DNA of 64,000 bases from Proteus terrae subsp. cibarius. Lineage in GTDB: Bacteria > Pseudomonadota > Gammaproteobacteria > Enterobacterales > Enterobacteriaceae. This document shows positions 29,365-38,000 of the stretch, piece after piece (position 1 is the stretch's first letter; each line of letters starts with the position of its first letter). The stretch lies in the NCBI RefSeq assembly GCF_011045835.1, contig NZ_CP047349.1:558001-622000 (forward strand), read 5' to 3'. The notes under the pieces are model-generated. The model was not told the DNA's origin. It did not search any database and saw nothing but the letters and a program-made list of their open reading frames with translations. The position numbers were made by a program, and so were the translations under genes.

Positions 29365-30015
29365 ATTTGCTACCTAAAATTACCAAAAATAGAAAAAGGA
29401 AATCTGTGTTTAACTTCTGTGTGCGTTTGTGTGGTTATTCATTTTTGTTATTAGCACGTAAAAACTAGACCCAGATTGAAATTCGATAAATAACCATCAC
29501 GTTATTACAAAACTTGCAATTTTAATCGACAATGAACGCTAAAATCAGAATGCAAAACGCCCATAGTCTATTAACAGCAATATAACACCAGTTGTATTAA
29601 ATACCATCTAAAAAGCTAACTTTTGTTGACACATATCAAAATCAAGATAACAGCTTAACCTTGATTTCAATAGTTAACTATATAATTTGATTTATGTAAT
29701 GTAAAAGAAAAATATATGTTAAATATAGTGGGGTTTATTTTTTTTTCCAGTTTTGTTACACAAATTAAAGTAGCATAAAATACATTATTCCATGTAAAAG
29801 TACAAATCCCCAAATAACCCTAAAATGGTAGCTTTATTTTCTTTGTTTATCCCTTTGTGATAGCAATATCTATACTACAATAGGGGTAAGGATCGAATAT
29901 ATTTTATTTAAGTTGAATTTATTTTTTGATGAAAAAAGAGAAAAAGTTTGACATCTCTCTCGCTTTGCTTTAACCAGTATATAGTCAAACTAATTTTGAG
30001 ACAGACAGGATAGTT
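29365..30015. other. Intergenic region arcA-thrL with an FNR-type site
   Basis: About 650 bp without a credible gene; E. coli has lasT (yjtD) and yjjY here, not seen in this window. At 29626-29639, TTGACACATATCAA matches the FNR consensus TTGAT-N4-ATCAA with one mismatch. It lies about 265 bp upstream of the arcA start on its 5' side, consistent with the known FNR control and long leader of arcA in E. coli. The right end holds the thr promoter. Confidence 0.6.
29948..29985 (+). promoter_or_regulatory. Probable thr operon promoter region
   Basis: A TTGACA (29948-29953) is followed by TTTAACCAGTATATAGT. The TTGAC ... TTTAACCA-N-TATAG arrangement resembles the E. coli thrLABC promoter from memory. 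The -10 is uncertain: TATAGT at 29980-29985 lies 26 bp from the TTGACA, so the true -35 may be a weaker hexamer between them. Confidence 0.5.
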
Positions 30016-30099
30016 ATGCGTATTTACAGCCCAGCTAAAATGACAATTATTACCACCACCACCGGAATCTTATATTGCGGGGCGGGCTGTCGCATATAA
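30016..30099 (+). CDS. thrL: ThrL, thr operon leader peptide
   Basis: 27-codon leader starting ATGCGTATTTAC with Met-Arg-Ile-Tyr-Ser and ending in a TAA just before the attenuator. It contains four Thr codons in a row (ACC x4 at codons 13-16), another at codon 10, and Ile codons at 3, 11, 12, 18 and 27. Ribosome stalling at Thr or Ile codons when either amino acid is scarce would prevent terminator formation. It is longer than the 21-aa E. coli leader and has fewer Thr codons. A GACAGGATA ribosome site precedes it. Confidence 0.9.
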   Translation: MRIYSPAKMTIITTTTGILYCGAGCRI

Positions 30100-30112
30100 A
30101 AAACGAAAATCG

Positions 30113-30147
30113 AAAAAGCCCGCATTGAGAAATGCGGGTTTTTTTTT
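30113..30147 (+). terminator. thr attenuator (rho-independent terminator)
   Basis: CCCGCATT (30119-30126) pairs with AATGCGGG (30131-30138), loop GAGA, flanked by five A upstream and ten T downstream. The G+C-rich GCGGGGCGGGC in the end of thrL (30078-30088) could pair with the left arm as antiterminator. Confidence 0.92.
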
Positions 30148-30170
30148 GGGTGAAAAATCAGGAGAGCTGT

Positions 30171-32630
30171 ATGCGAGTGTTAAAATTTGGAGGAACTTCA
30201 GTTGCCAACGCCGAGCGTGTGCTGAATGTTGCTGATATCGCTGAGAAAAAAAGAGAGCAGGGACAAGTCGCTCTCGTATTATCAGCACCAGCCAAGATAA
30301 CTAACTACTTGGTTGCAATGATTGAAAAAACGGCAGAAGGCGAAGATCCTCTCACTCAAGTACGAGAAGCCGAGCAAATTTTTGCCAACTTATTACAAGG
30401 TCTAAGAGAAAAACAGCCAGGTTTCGATTATGAACGCTTAAAAGATAAGGTTGAGCGTGAATTTGCAGAGATCAAACATATTCTTCATGGGATCTCTTTA
30501 TTAGGCCAATGCCCTGATAGCATCAATGCAGCGATGATTTGTCGTGGTGAAAAGCTGTCTATCGCCATTATGGAATCTGTTTTACAGGCTCGAGGCTACA
30601 ATGTCACTGTAATCGATCCAGTCAAAAATTTGCTCGCACAAGGTCATTATTTAGAATCTACTGTTGATATTCCTGAATCTACTCGTCGCATCTTAGAACT
30701 CAATATCGCAAAAGACGATATGATTTTAATGGCAGGTTTTACTGCGGGTAATGAGAAAAATGAACTCGTGGTATTAGGCCGTAATGGTTCAGACTACTCC
30801 GCTGCTGTATTAGCTGCTTGCTTACGTGCAGAGTGTTGTGAAATTTGGACGGATGTTGACGGTGTTTATACTTGCGATCCTCGTTTAGTTCCTGATGCAC
30901 GCCTGTTAAAAGGCATGTCATATCAAGAAGCGATGGAACTCTCTTACTTTGGTGCTAAAGTACTTCACCCTCGTACAATTGCACCTATTGCCCAATTCCA
31001 AATTCCTTGTTTAATAAAAAACACAGGCAATCCAGATGCTCCGGGTACATTAATTGGTGATGGTCAAAAAGACGATAGTACCCCCGTTAAAGGGATCACT
31101 AACCTTAATAATATGGCGATGATCAACGTATCTGGCCCCGGAATGAAAGGTATGGTGGGGATGGCTGCTCGTGTATTCTCTGTTATGTCGAGAGCGGGTA
31201 TTTCTGTTGTCCTGATTACGCAATCTTCTTCTGAATACAGCATCAGCTTTTGTGTGCCACAAAAAGAACTTATTAGAGCGCAAAAAGCATTATCAGATGA
31301 ATTTTATTTAGAATTAAAAGATGGTGTACTAGATCCATTAGATATCATGGAAAACGTCGCTATCATCTCTGTTGTCGGTGATGGTATGCGTACTTTAAAA
31401 GGGATTTCAGCGCGTTTCTTCTCTGCATTAACTCGTGGCAATATTAATATTGTAGCTATTGCACAAGGTTCTTCCGAACGTTCAATTTCAGCCGTTATCG
31501 CTAATGATTCAGCAACCAATGCTGTGCGCTTGTGCCATCAAATGCTTTTCAACACCAATCAAATTGTTGAAGTCTTTATTGTTGGTGTTGGTGGTGTCGG
31601 TAGCGCGTTAATTGAACAGATCCATCGCCAACAAGCATGGTTGAAAAATAAGCATATCGATCTTCGTGTATGTGGCATTGCTAACTCAAGAGCCATGCTG
31701 ACAGATATGCAAGGTATTGATTTAGATAATTGGCAACAGGCTTTAAAAGAAGCCAAAGAGCCATTTAGCTTTAGCCAACTTATTCGTTTAGAAAAAGAGT
31801 ACCACTTCTTAAATCCAGTGATCGTTGATTGCACATCAAACGAAGAAATTGCGCAACAATACGCAAATTTCTTACAAAATGGCTTTAACGTGGTTACACC
31901 AAACAAAAAAGCGAATACGCTGTCGATGGATTATTACTATCAAATTAGACAAGCAGCGGAAGCTTCACGCCGTAAATTCTTATATGACACTAACGTAGGT
32001 GCAGGTTTGCCTGTTATTGAGAACTTGCAAAACTTGCTAAACGCAGGCGATGAGTTAGTTCAATTTAATGGTATTCTTTCAGGATCATTATCTTACATTT
32101 TTGGTCAATTAGATGAAGGTAAAAGCTTATCTGAAGCGACTTTTTTAGCAAAAGATAAAGGTTTTACTGAGCCAGATCCTCGTGATGACCTTTCAGGTAT
32201 GGATGTTGCGCGTAAACTGCTTATTTTAGCGCGTGAAGCGGGTTATAAATTAGAATTAAGTGATATCGATGTAGAGCCTGTACTGCCTGCTTCATTTGAT
32301 AGCTCTGGTGATGTAGCAAGCTTCTTAAATCGTTTACCTCAAGTTGATGTTGAATTTGATGCTAAAGTCGAAGAAGCACAAAAAGCAGGTAAGGTATTAC
32401 GTTATGTTGGCATTATCAATGAAGGTAAATGCCAAGTTAAGATAATGGCAGTTGATGCAAATGATCCTCTGTTTAAAGTGAAAAATGGTGAAAATGCTTT
32501 AGCCTTTTACACTCGCTACTATCAACCTATTCCATTGGTATTACGTGGATATGGTGCTGGTAATGATGTTACTGCTGCTGGGGTGTTTGCAGATGTATTA
32601 CGTACCTTATCATGGAAATTGGGAGTTTAA
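30171..32630 (+). CDS. thrA: ThrA, bifunctional aspartokinase I / homoserine dehydrogenase I
   Basis: Catalyses the first and third steps from aspartate to homoserine. 819 aa from the start at 30171 ([17 protein letters not shown]); 13 upstream codons open in frame fall within the attenuator. The aspartokinase domain (1-290) contains KFGGTS and the [16 protein letters not shown] segment. Two ACT regulatory regions follow (around residues 320-450; [38 protein letters not shown]) and mediate threonine feedback. The homoserine dehydrogenase domain begins near [16 protein letters not shown] (NAD(P) site) and holds VTPNKKAN and [17 protein letters not shown]. First structural gene of thrABC. Confidence 0.98.
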   Translation: MRVLKFGGTSVANAERVLNVADIAEKKREQGQVALVLSAPAKITNYLVAMIEKTAEGEDPLTQVREAEQIFANLLQGLREKQPGFDYERLKDKVEREFAEIKHILHGISLLGQCPDSINAAMICRGEKLSIAIMESVLQARGYNVTVIDPVKNLLAQGHYLESTVDIPESTRRILELNIAKDDMILMAGFTAGNEKNELVVLGRNGSDYSAAVLAACLRAECCEIWTDVDGVYTCDPRLVPDARLLKGMSYQEAMELSYFGAKVLHPRTIAPIAQFQIPCLIKNTGNPDAPGTLIGDGQKDDSTPVKGITNLNNMAMINVSGPGMKGMVGMAARVFSVMSRAGISVVLITQSSSEYSISFCVPQKELIRAQKALSDEFYLELKDGVLDPLDIMENVAIISVVGDGMRTLKGISARFFSALTRGNINIVAIAQGSSERSISAVIANDSATNAVRLCHQMLFNTNQIVEVFIVGVGGVGSALIEQIHRQQAWLKNKHIDLRVCGIANSRAMLTDMQGIDLDNWQQALKEAKEPFSFSQLIRLEKEYHFLNPVIVDCTSNEEIAQQYANFLQNGFNVVTPNKKANTLSMDYYYQIRQAAEASRRKFLYDTNVGAGLPVIENLQNLLNAGDELVQFNGILSGSLSYIFGQLDEGKSLSEATFLAKDKGFTEPDPRDDLSGMDVARKLLILAREAGYKLELSDIDVEPVLPASFDSSGDVASFLNRLPQVDVEFDAKVEEAQKAGKVLRYVGIINEGKCQVKIMAVDANDPLFKVKNGENALAFYTRYYQPIPLVLRGYGAGNDVTAAGVFADVLRTLSWKLGV

Positions 32631-32632
32631 GC

Positions 32633-33562
32633 GTGGTTAAAGTTTATGCACCAGCATCAATAGGCAACGTGAGTGTTGGATTCGATGTCCTTGGCGCGGC
32701 AGTTTCACCTATTGATGGGCAATTACTGGGTGACTGTGTCACTGTTGAAGCGGCTTCGGCATTTACACTTGAAAGTAAAGGGCACTTTGTTGGCAAACTA
32801 CCTTCAGATCCTAAGCAAAATATTGTGTACCAATGTTGGCAGTTGTTTTGTGAGAAGTTAGGCAAAGTACTTCCTGTTGCAATGACACTTGAGAAAAATA
32901 TGCCAATTGGTTCTGGCTTAGGATCAAGTGCTTGTTCTGTTGTTGCGGCATTGGTTGCGCTTAATGAATTTGCTCAAAAGCCTTTTGGTGAAAGGCAATT
33001 GCTGCTGATGATGGGCGAGCTTGAAGGACGTATTTCAGGTAGTGTTCACTATGATAATGTTGCGCCTTGTTATTTAGGTGGGCTACAACTTATTTTGGAA
33101 CAAAATGGCACTATTTGTCAGTCTGTACCAACTTTTGATGATTGGTATTGGGTTATGGCATATCCGGGGATTAAAGTTTCTACGGCAGAAGCTAGAGCGA
33201 TTTTACCAAAACAATACTCTAAAGCTGACATTATTAACCACGGTCGTTATTTATCTGGCTTTATTCATGCTTGCCATACTCAGCAATCAGGATTAGCCGC
33301 TAATTTGATGCAAGATGTGATTGCTGAGCCTTATCGCACTCAACTTCTTCCTGGGTTTGAAAAAGCCAGAGAGGCTTCGCAGAAGAAAGGCGCATTAGCT
33401 TGTGGCATTTCAGGCTCAGGGCCTACCATTTTTACGATTAGTGATTCATTAGAAATCGCACAAGAGATGGCCGAATGGCTGAAACAAAACTATGTACAAA
33501 ACAGTGAAGGCTTTGTACATATCTGCCGTATAGATACGCGTGGCGCAAGACAGATAGGGTAA
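32633..33562 (+). CDS. thrB: ThrB, homoserine kinase
   Basis: 309-aa GHMP-family kinase converting homoserine to O-phosphohomoserine. The start is a GTG at 32633, only 2 bp after the thrA stop and with GGGAG upstream, giving Met-Val-Lys-Val-Tyr-Ala-Pro-Ala as in E. coli; the longer frame from 32612 overlaps thrA and is rejected. The ATP-binding loop is [20 protein letters not shown]; other GHMP motifs are [15 protein letters not shown] and [11 protein letters not shown]. Translationally coupled to thrA. Confidence 0.97.
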   Translation: MVKVYAPASIGNVSVGFDVLGAAVSPIDGQLLGDCVTVEAASAFTLESKGHFVGKLPSDPKQNIVYQCWQLFCEKLGKVLPVAMTLEKNMPIGSGLGSSACSVVAALVALNEFAQKPFGERQLLLMMGELEGRISGSVHYDNVAPCYLGGLQLILEQNGTICQSVPTFDDWYWVMAYPGIKVSTAEARAILPKQYSKADIINHGRYLSGFIHACHTQQSGLAANLMQDVIAEPYRTQLLPGFEKAREASQKKGALACGISGSGPTIFTISDSLEIAQEMAEWLKQNYVQNSEGFVHICRIDTRGARQIG

Positions 33563-33565
33563 GTC

Positions 33566-34858
33566 ATGAAATTATATAATTTGAAAGATAATCAAGAGCA
33601 AGTCAGTTTTGCTCAAGCAGTAAAACAAGGTTTGGGTAAACAGCAAGGGCTCTTTTTTCCACAAGACTTACCTTCGTTTTCTAAAGCTGAAATTGATGAA
33701 TTATTAGCGCTTGATTTTGCAACACGTAGTAGCCGTATTTTAACGGCCTTTATTGGTGATGAAATTCCTGCTGATGTATTAGCAAAACGTATTAGCACAG
33801 CATTTGCATTCCCAGCACCAGTAACCCAAGTTGAAGATGATGTGAGTTGTTTAGAGCTTTTCCATGGCCCAACACTGGCATTTAAAGACTTTGGTGGTCG
33901 CTTTATGGCGCAAATGTTGTCAGAAGTTGCTGGCAACCAACCAGTGACTATTTTAACGGCAACATCAGGCGACACGGGGGCAGCTGTTGCTCATGCTTTC
34001 TACAAATTAGAAAATGTACAAGTCGTTATTCTTTATCCTGAAGGAAAAATCAGTCCGTTACAGGAAAAACTGTTCTGTACATTAGGTGAAAATATTCACA
34101 CTGTTGCAATTAAAGATGACTTTGATGCTTGCCAATCATTAGTAAAACAAGCTTTTGATGATGAGTTCTTAAAGAAAACAATGTATTTGAACTCAGCAAA
34201 CTCCATTAATATCAGCCGATTACTTGCTCAAATTTGTTATTACTTTGAAGCGGTTGCCCAAATTCCAGCAGAAAAACATGAACATCTAGTGATTTCGGTG
34301 CCAAGTGGTAACTTTGGTGATTTAACGGCTGGTTTATTGGCAAAATCAATGGGATTACCTGTTAAGCGTTTTATTGCTGCAACAAACGAGAACGATACTG
34401 TTCCTCGCTATTTAGATAATGGTAAATGGGAGCCTCATCGTACTGTTGCAACACTTTCTAATGCAATGGACGTTAGCCAACCAAATAACTGGCCACGTAT
34501 TGAAGAATTGTATCGCCGTAAAGGTTGGGATCTTTCTGATCTTGCTCATGGTTCAGTGAGTGATGAAACAACAGAAGAAACAGTGCGTGAACTTGCGAAG
34601 AAAGGCTATATTTCAGAACCGCACGCTGCGATTGCATATCGTTTACTGCGCGATGAACTTCAAGACGGTGAATATGGTTTATTTTTAGGAACGGCTCATC
34701 CAGCGAAGTTTAAAGAAAGCGTTGAACGTATTTTGGGTGGTGAATTACCATTACCTAAAGAGCTTGCAGAGCGTGCAGATAAAGAGTTACTTTCACATTT
34801 CTTACCTGCTGATTTTGCTCAATTACGTGCATTTTTGCTTGAACGAGCACCTAAATAA
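33566..34858 (+). CDS. thrC: ThrC, threonine synthase
   Basis: 430-aa PLP enzyme that forms threonine from O-phosphohomoserine. The PLP lysine is in HGPTLAFKDFGGRFMAQ, the phosphate-binding loop in TATSGDTGAAVAHAF, and SVPSGNFGDLTAGLLA follows. It begins 3 bp after thrB and ends the thr operon before a terminator. The junction to its right is unusual: the toxin genes begin 147 bp downstream, where E. coli has yaaX. Confidence 0.97.
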   Translation: MKLYNLKDNQEQVSFAQAVKQGLGKQQGLFFPQDLPSFSKAEIDELLALDFATRSSRILTAFIGDEIPADVLAKRISTAFAFPAPVTQVEDDVSCLELFHGPTLAFKDFGGRFMAQMLSEVAGNQPVTILTATSGDTGAAVAHAFYKLENVQVVILYPEGKISPLQEKLFCTLGENIHTVAIKDDFDACQSLVKQAFDDEFLKKTMYLNSANSINISRLLAQICYYFEAVAQIPAEKHEHLVISVPSGNFGDLTAGLLAKSMGLPVKRFIAATNENDTVPRYLDNGKWEPHRTVATLSNAMDVSQPNNWPRIEELYRRKGWDLSDLAHGSVSDETTEETVRELAKKGYISEPHAAIAYRLLRDELQDGEYGLFLGTAHPAKFKESVERILGGELPLPKELAERADKELLSHFLPADFAQLRAFLLERAPK

Positions 34859-34880
34859 TTTGATATATATTTAATTAAAT

Positions 34881-34909
34881 AGCTCAACAGAATGTTGGGC
34901 TATTTTTTT
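34881..34909 (+). terminator. Terminator of the thr operon
   Basis: AGCTCAACA (34881-34889) pairs with TGTTGGGCT (34893-34901) with one G-U pair, followed by a seven-T run. Confidence 0.88.
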
Positions 34910-35005
34910 ATCTAAAATAGGAAAATCAGTATTTAAAAAAGATAAAAATAAATTTATATATTTTATTTCCAGTAAGTAAATGAACTAGAAACAAGGAAAT
35001 TAAAT

Positions 35006-38000
35006 ATGAATGGATTCAAAGAAGTAACGTTTAAAGATAATATTAATAGTATTGTATTGAAAATAGAAAATCATATAAAAGAAAATAGATCTGAATTATT
35101 TTTCAAGATAGATTCTATAAAAAGAATATTAACTGAGAATTATATTTCTATTTTTATTTCTAAAAATGAATATGCTGCAGATGAATTCTTAAAAAAAATA
35201 GATAATAATTTTTTGCTGTACTATAAAAATGACTTTACGAAAAATATTGATTTTATTAGGAAGGAAATCAATTCAAGTATAGAAAATTTGTTTTTTAATA
35301 GTGCTAAATTAGCAAGTAGAGAGCCCAGTAAAATTCAAAAAGAACGATTGAAACTATTAATTCAGAATAATTTATCTGGTGATTACTATTTGGAGTTTGA
35401 AAATAATAAGGTATTTATACAAATAGATAGTGAAAATAATAATTTTAAAATTATTAACTTTGATGGATATGCTGATTCTTTTTATAATAAAAATGAATTA
35501 ATAAATAAAATTTATAACCTTATAAGTGATAATAGTAATAGTGATTTTTTATATTATCGTTTTTATCACAGGAAAGAATATGTTAGCTACTTTAATAATA
35601 CGGGAAATTGGAAGGTAAATAATAAAGATATTATTAGGGAGATAATTAATGATATTAAGAAAAAGAAACAAATAAGTGTTAATGAATACATTTCTATTGA
35701 ATTAAATGAAGGTTATTCATACAAAAATATTTTTATTGTCAGAGATAAATTAGAAAACACAGAAAAGGTATTACATATTTACGTTGATGATATAGAAGAA
35801 GCATTTACAATTGCAAAATCTAAATATAATCAGATAACAGAAAGTGGAGAACATCTACTTTATAAAGTTGGTACAGGTTGGTTTATTACTAAAATAAAAA
35901 ATAATATTATAAAAAAGTTTTCTCAATATATTGATTTATTAAAACCTTTCGAAAGAGTAATGAGTCGAATTAATTTAATTACTTCAACAGAAACTAATTA
36001 TGATTTTAGCCATATACATAATTTAGCTGGTTTATGTTATGGATTGAGTTTAAATTATTTAGTTGAAGTTATAAATGGCGGTTTAGAAGGAGGTAATAAA
36101 TACTTATTCTGGTTAAAAGAAAATATACGCTCTTATCAAAGCGAAAAAGAAATTATAGTTGATAAACTTGATTCTATTTTATTTAGTAATATACAAGAAT
36201 ATGAAGTATTAAATCTAATAAAAGAAATAAAAAATATTATATTTTCTCAACATTTTCAAATGGAAAGATTAAATAAAAAAGCACAATATTTTATATTTGA
36301 TTCAATAAAATCAATTGAATATAGCAAAATATTAGAGAATCGAGGATTAAAAGGATCACATGTAGAAAAAATAGTATTTGATAAAAATAAAATTAATGAA
36401 TATTTAGAATATATTATGAAAAATAATGATGACTATTACGCTATTATTGGGTTTAAAGATCATGCCATTGCTATTTCATATAAAAAATACTCTGAAAATA
36501 ATTATAAATTTTCTTTGTTTGATTCTAATAGTGAATTGTTAGAATATTCTAGTATTAAATCTATAAATGAAGTATTAGAGAATAAAATGGATTTTTATGG
36601 TCCACATGAAGTTAATAATGAAAAATATATTATTTTCGATGAATATAAAAAAAGTGAAATTTCAAATTACCAAAGTGTTTGGGATTATAATAATACAGAG
36701 ATAAATAAAGGTATTGCTGAAAATATAAAGAAAATAGGTTTTTCATTGCCTTTCAATGACGACATTACAGGACGCATTATTCATTATAATGAGCAGCGAG
36801 ATCTTATTGTTGAGCTTAACAGAGATAACAAAATTATAGAAGTTATTGTAAAAGATTCAAATGTCGATGAAGGGATTTATTTAATAAAAAATTACCTTTC
36901 TCAGATAATAAAAAACGATAAAGCCAGTAAAATTATCTTAAATAAAAGCGATAATGGTGATATTAGTATTCAAGAAGCTACATTTGATTCTTTTCAAGAA
37001 ATAAGGAAAGATAAGGGTTATATTGAATTTAATGATATATATTACAGTGAGTTGATTAAGATTAATAGTTATTTATTAAAAGGAAATAAAACAACGTTAT
37101 TAAATGAAATAACTTCTTTAATTGATGTATTAAAAGGAAATATATACTTTGACAAATTAGTAGCAAGTTTTTCTCTTATTAATAAAATAAATAATTTTAA
37201 TCAAGAGAATAAAAATATATCAATTGTTAATGTATTAAATAAAGTAAAAGAAAAACTAGAGAATAAACTGTTTTATGATGAATTAATCTATGGGAAAGAT
37301 AAGTTAATCGCATTATCTGAAAAAAATAGTTCAGTTGCTGCAAAATTCTATCAATTAATTCTTAATGAAATCAATGAAGGAAAAAAAGGTATCAGTAATT
37401 TTATTTACAATAATATTATTGAAAGCCCTTACTTATTATTAGATAAAAATAGAAATGTGGGTATAGATGGGTATGACTATACTATTGAATTTAAAGGGGA
37501 TTATAAATACTTAAATGAGGTAATTAAAGGGATTGATATTCTGGAATTAAAAAATACATTACTAATTGAAGATAAAAATAAGTTACATTTAAAAGAGAAC
37601 TATAAAAAATTATCAGAATATAAAGATCATGAAAATGTAAATAAATTGCTCGTTTTTATTGAAAATCAAATAGACTTGAAAAGAAAAGAGCATTTAAGTT
37701 CTTATCATGATTTATATTTTGACTTTTTTATAAATCAGCAATTTACAAATAAAATGATTACCCACGAAATAACCCAATTAGAGGATTATTTTCTTAGTAA
37801 CTATCGTGAGAGAAATTATGATTATCATCCAAATAATTTCTATTTTAATGAAGATGATCCTAGTGTTCTTTTAGATAAATCATTAAATAAAAATAAGAAT
37901 GAAATAGATTGTAGCTATTTGTTATTTGACGATAGAAAGGCGAATTTTAAATTTCTATTTTCTGAAAATAAAATACTTACTGATAATATGATAGATAATA

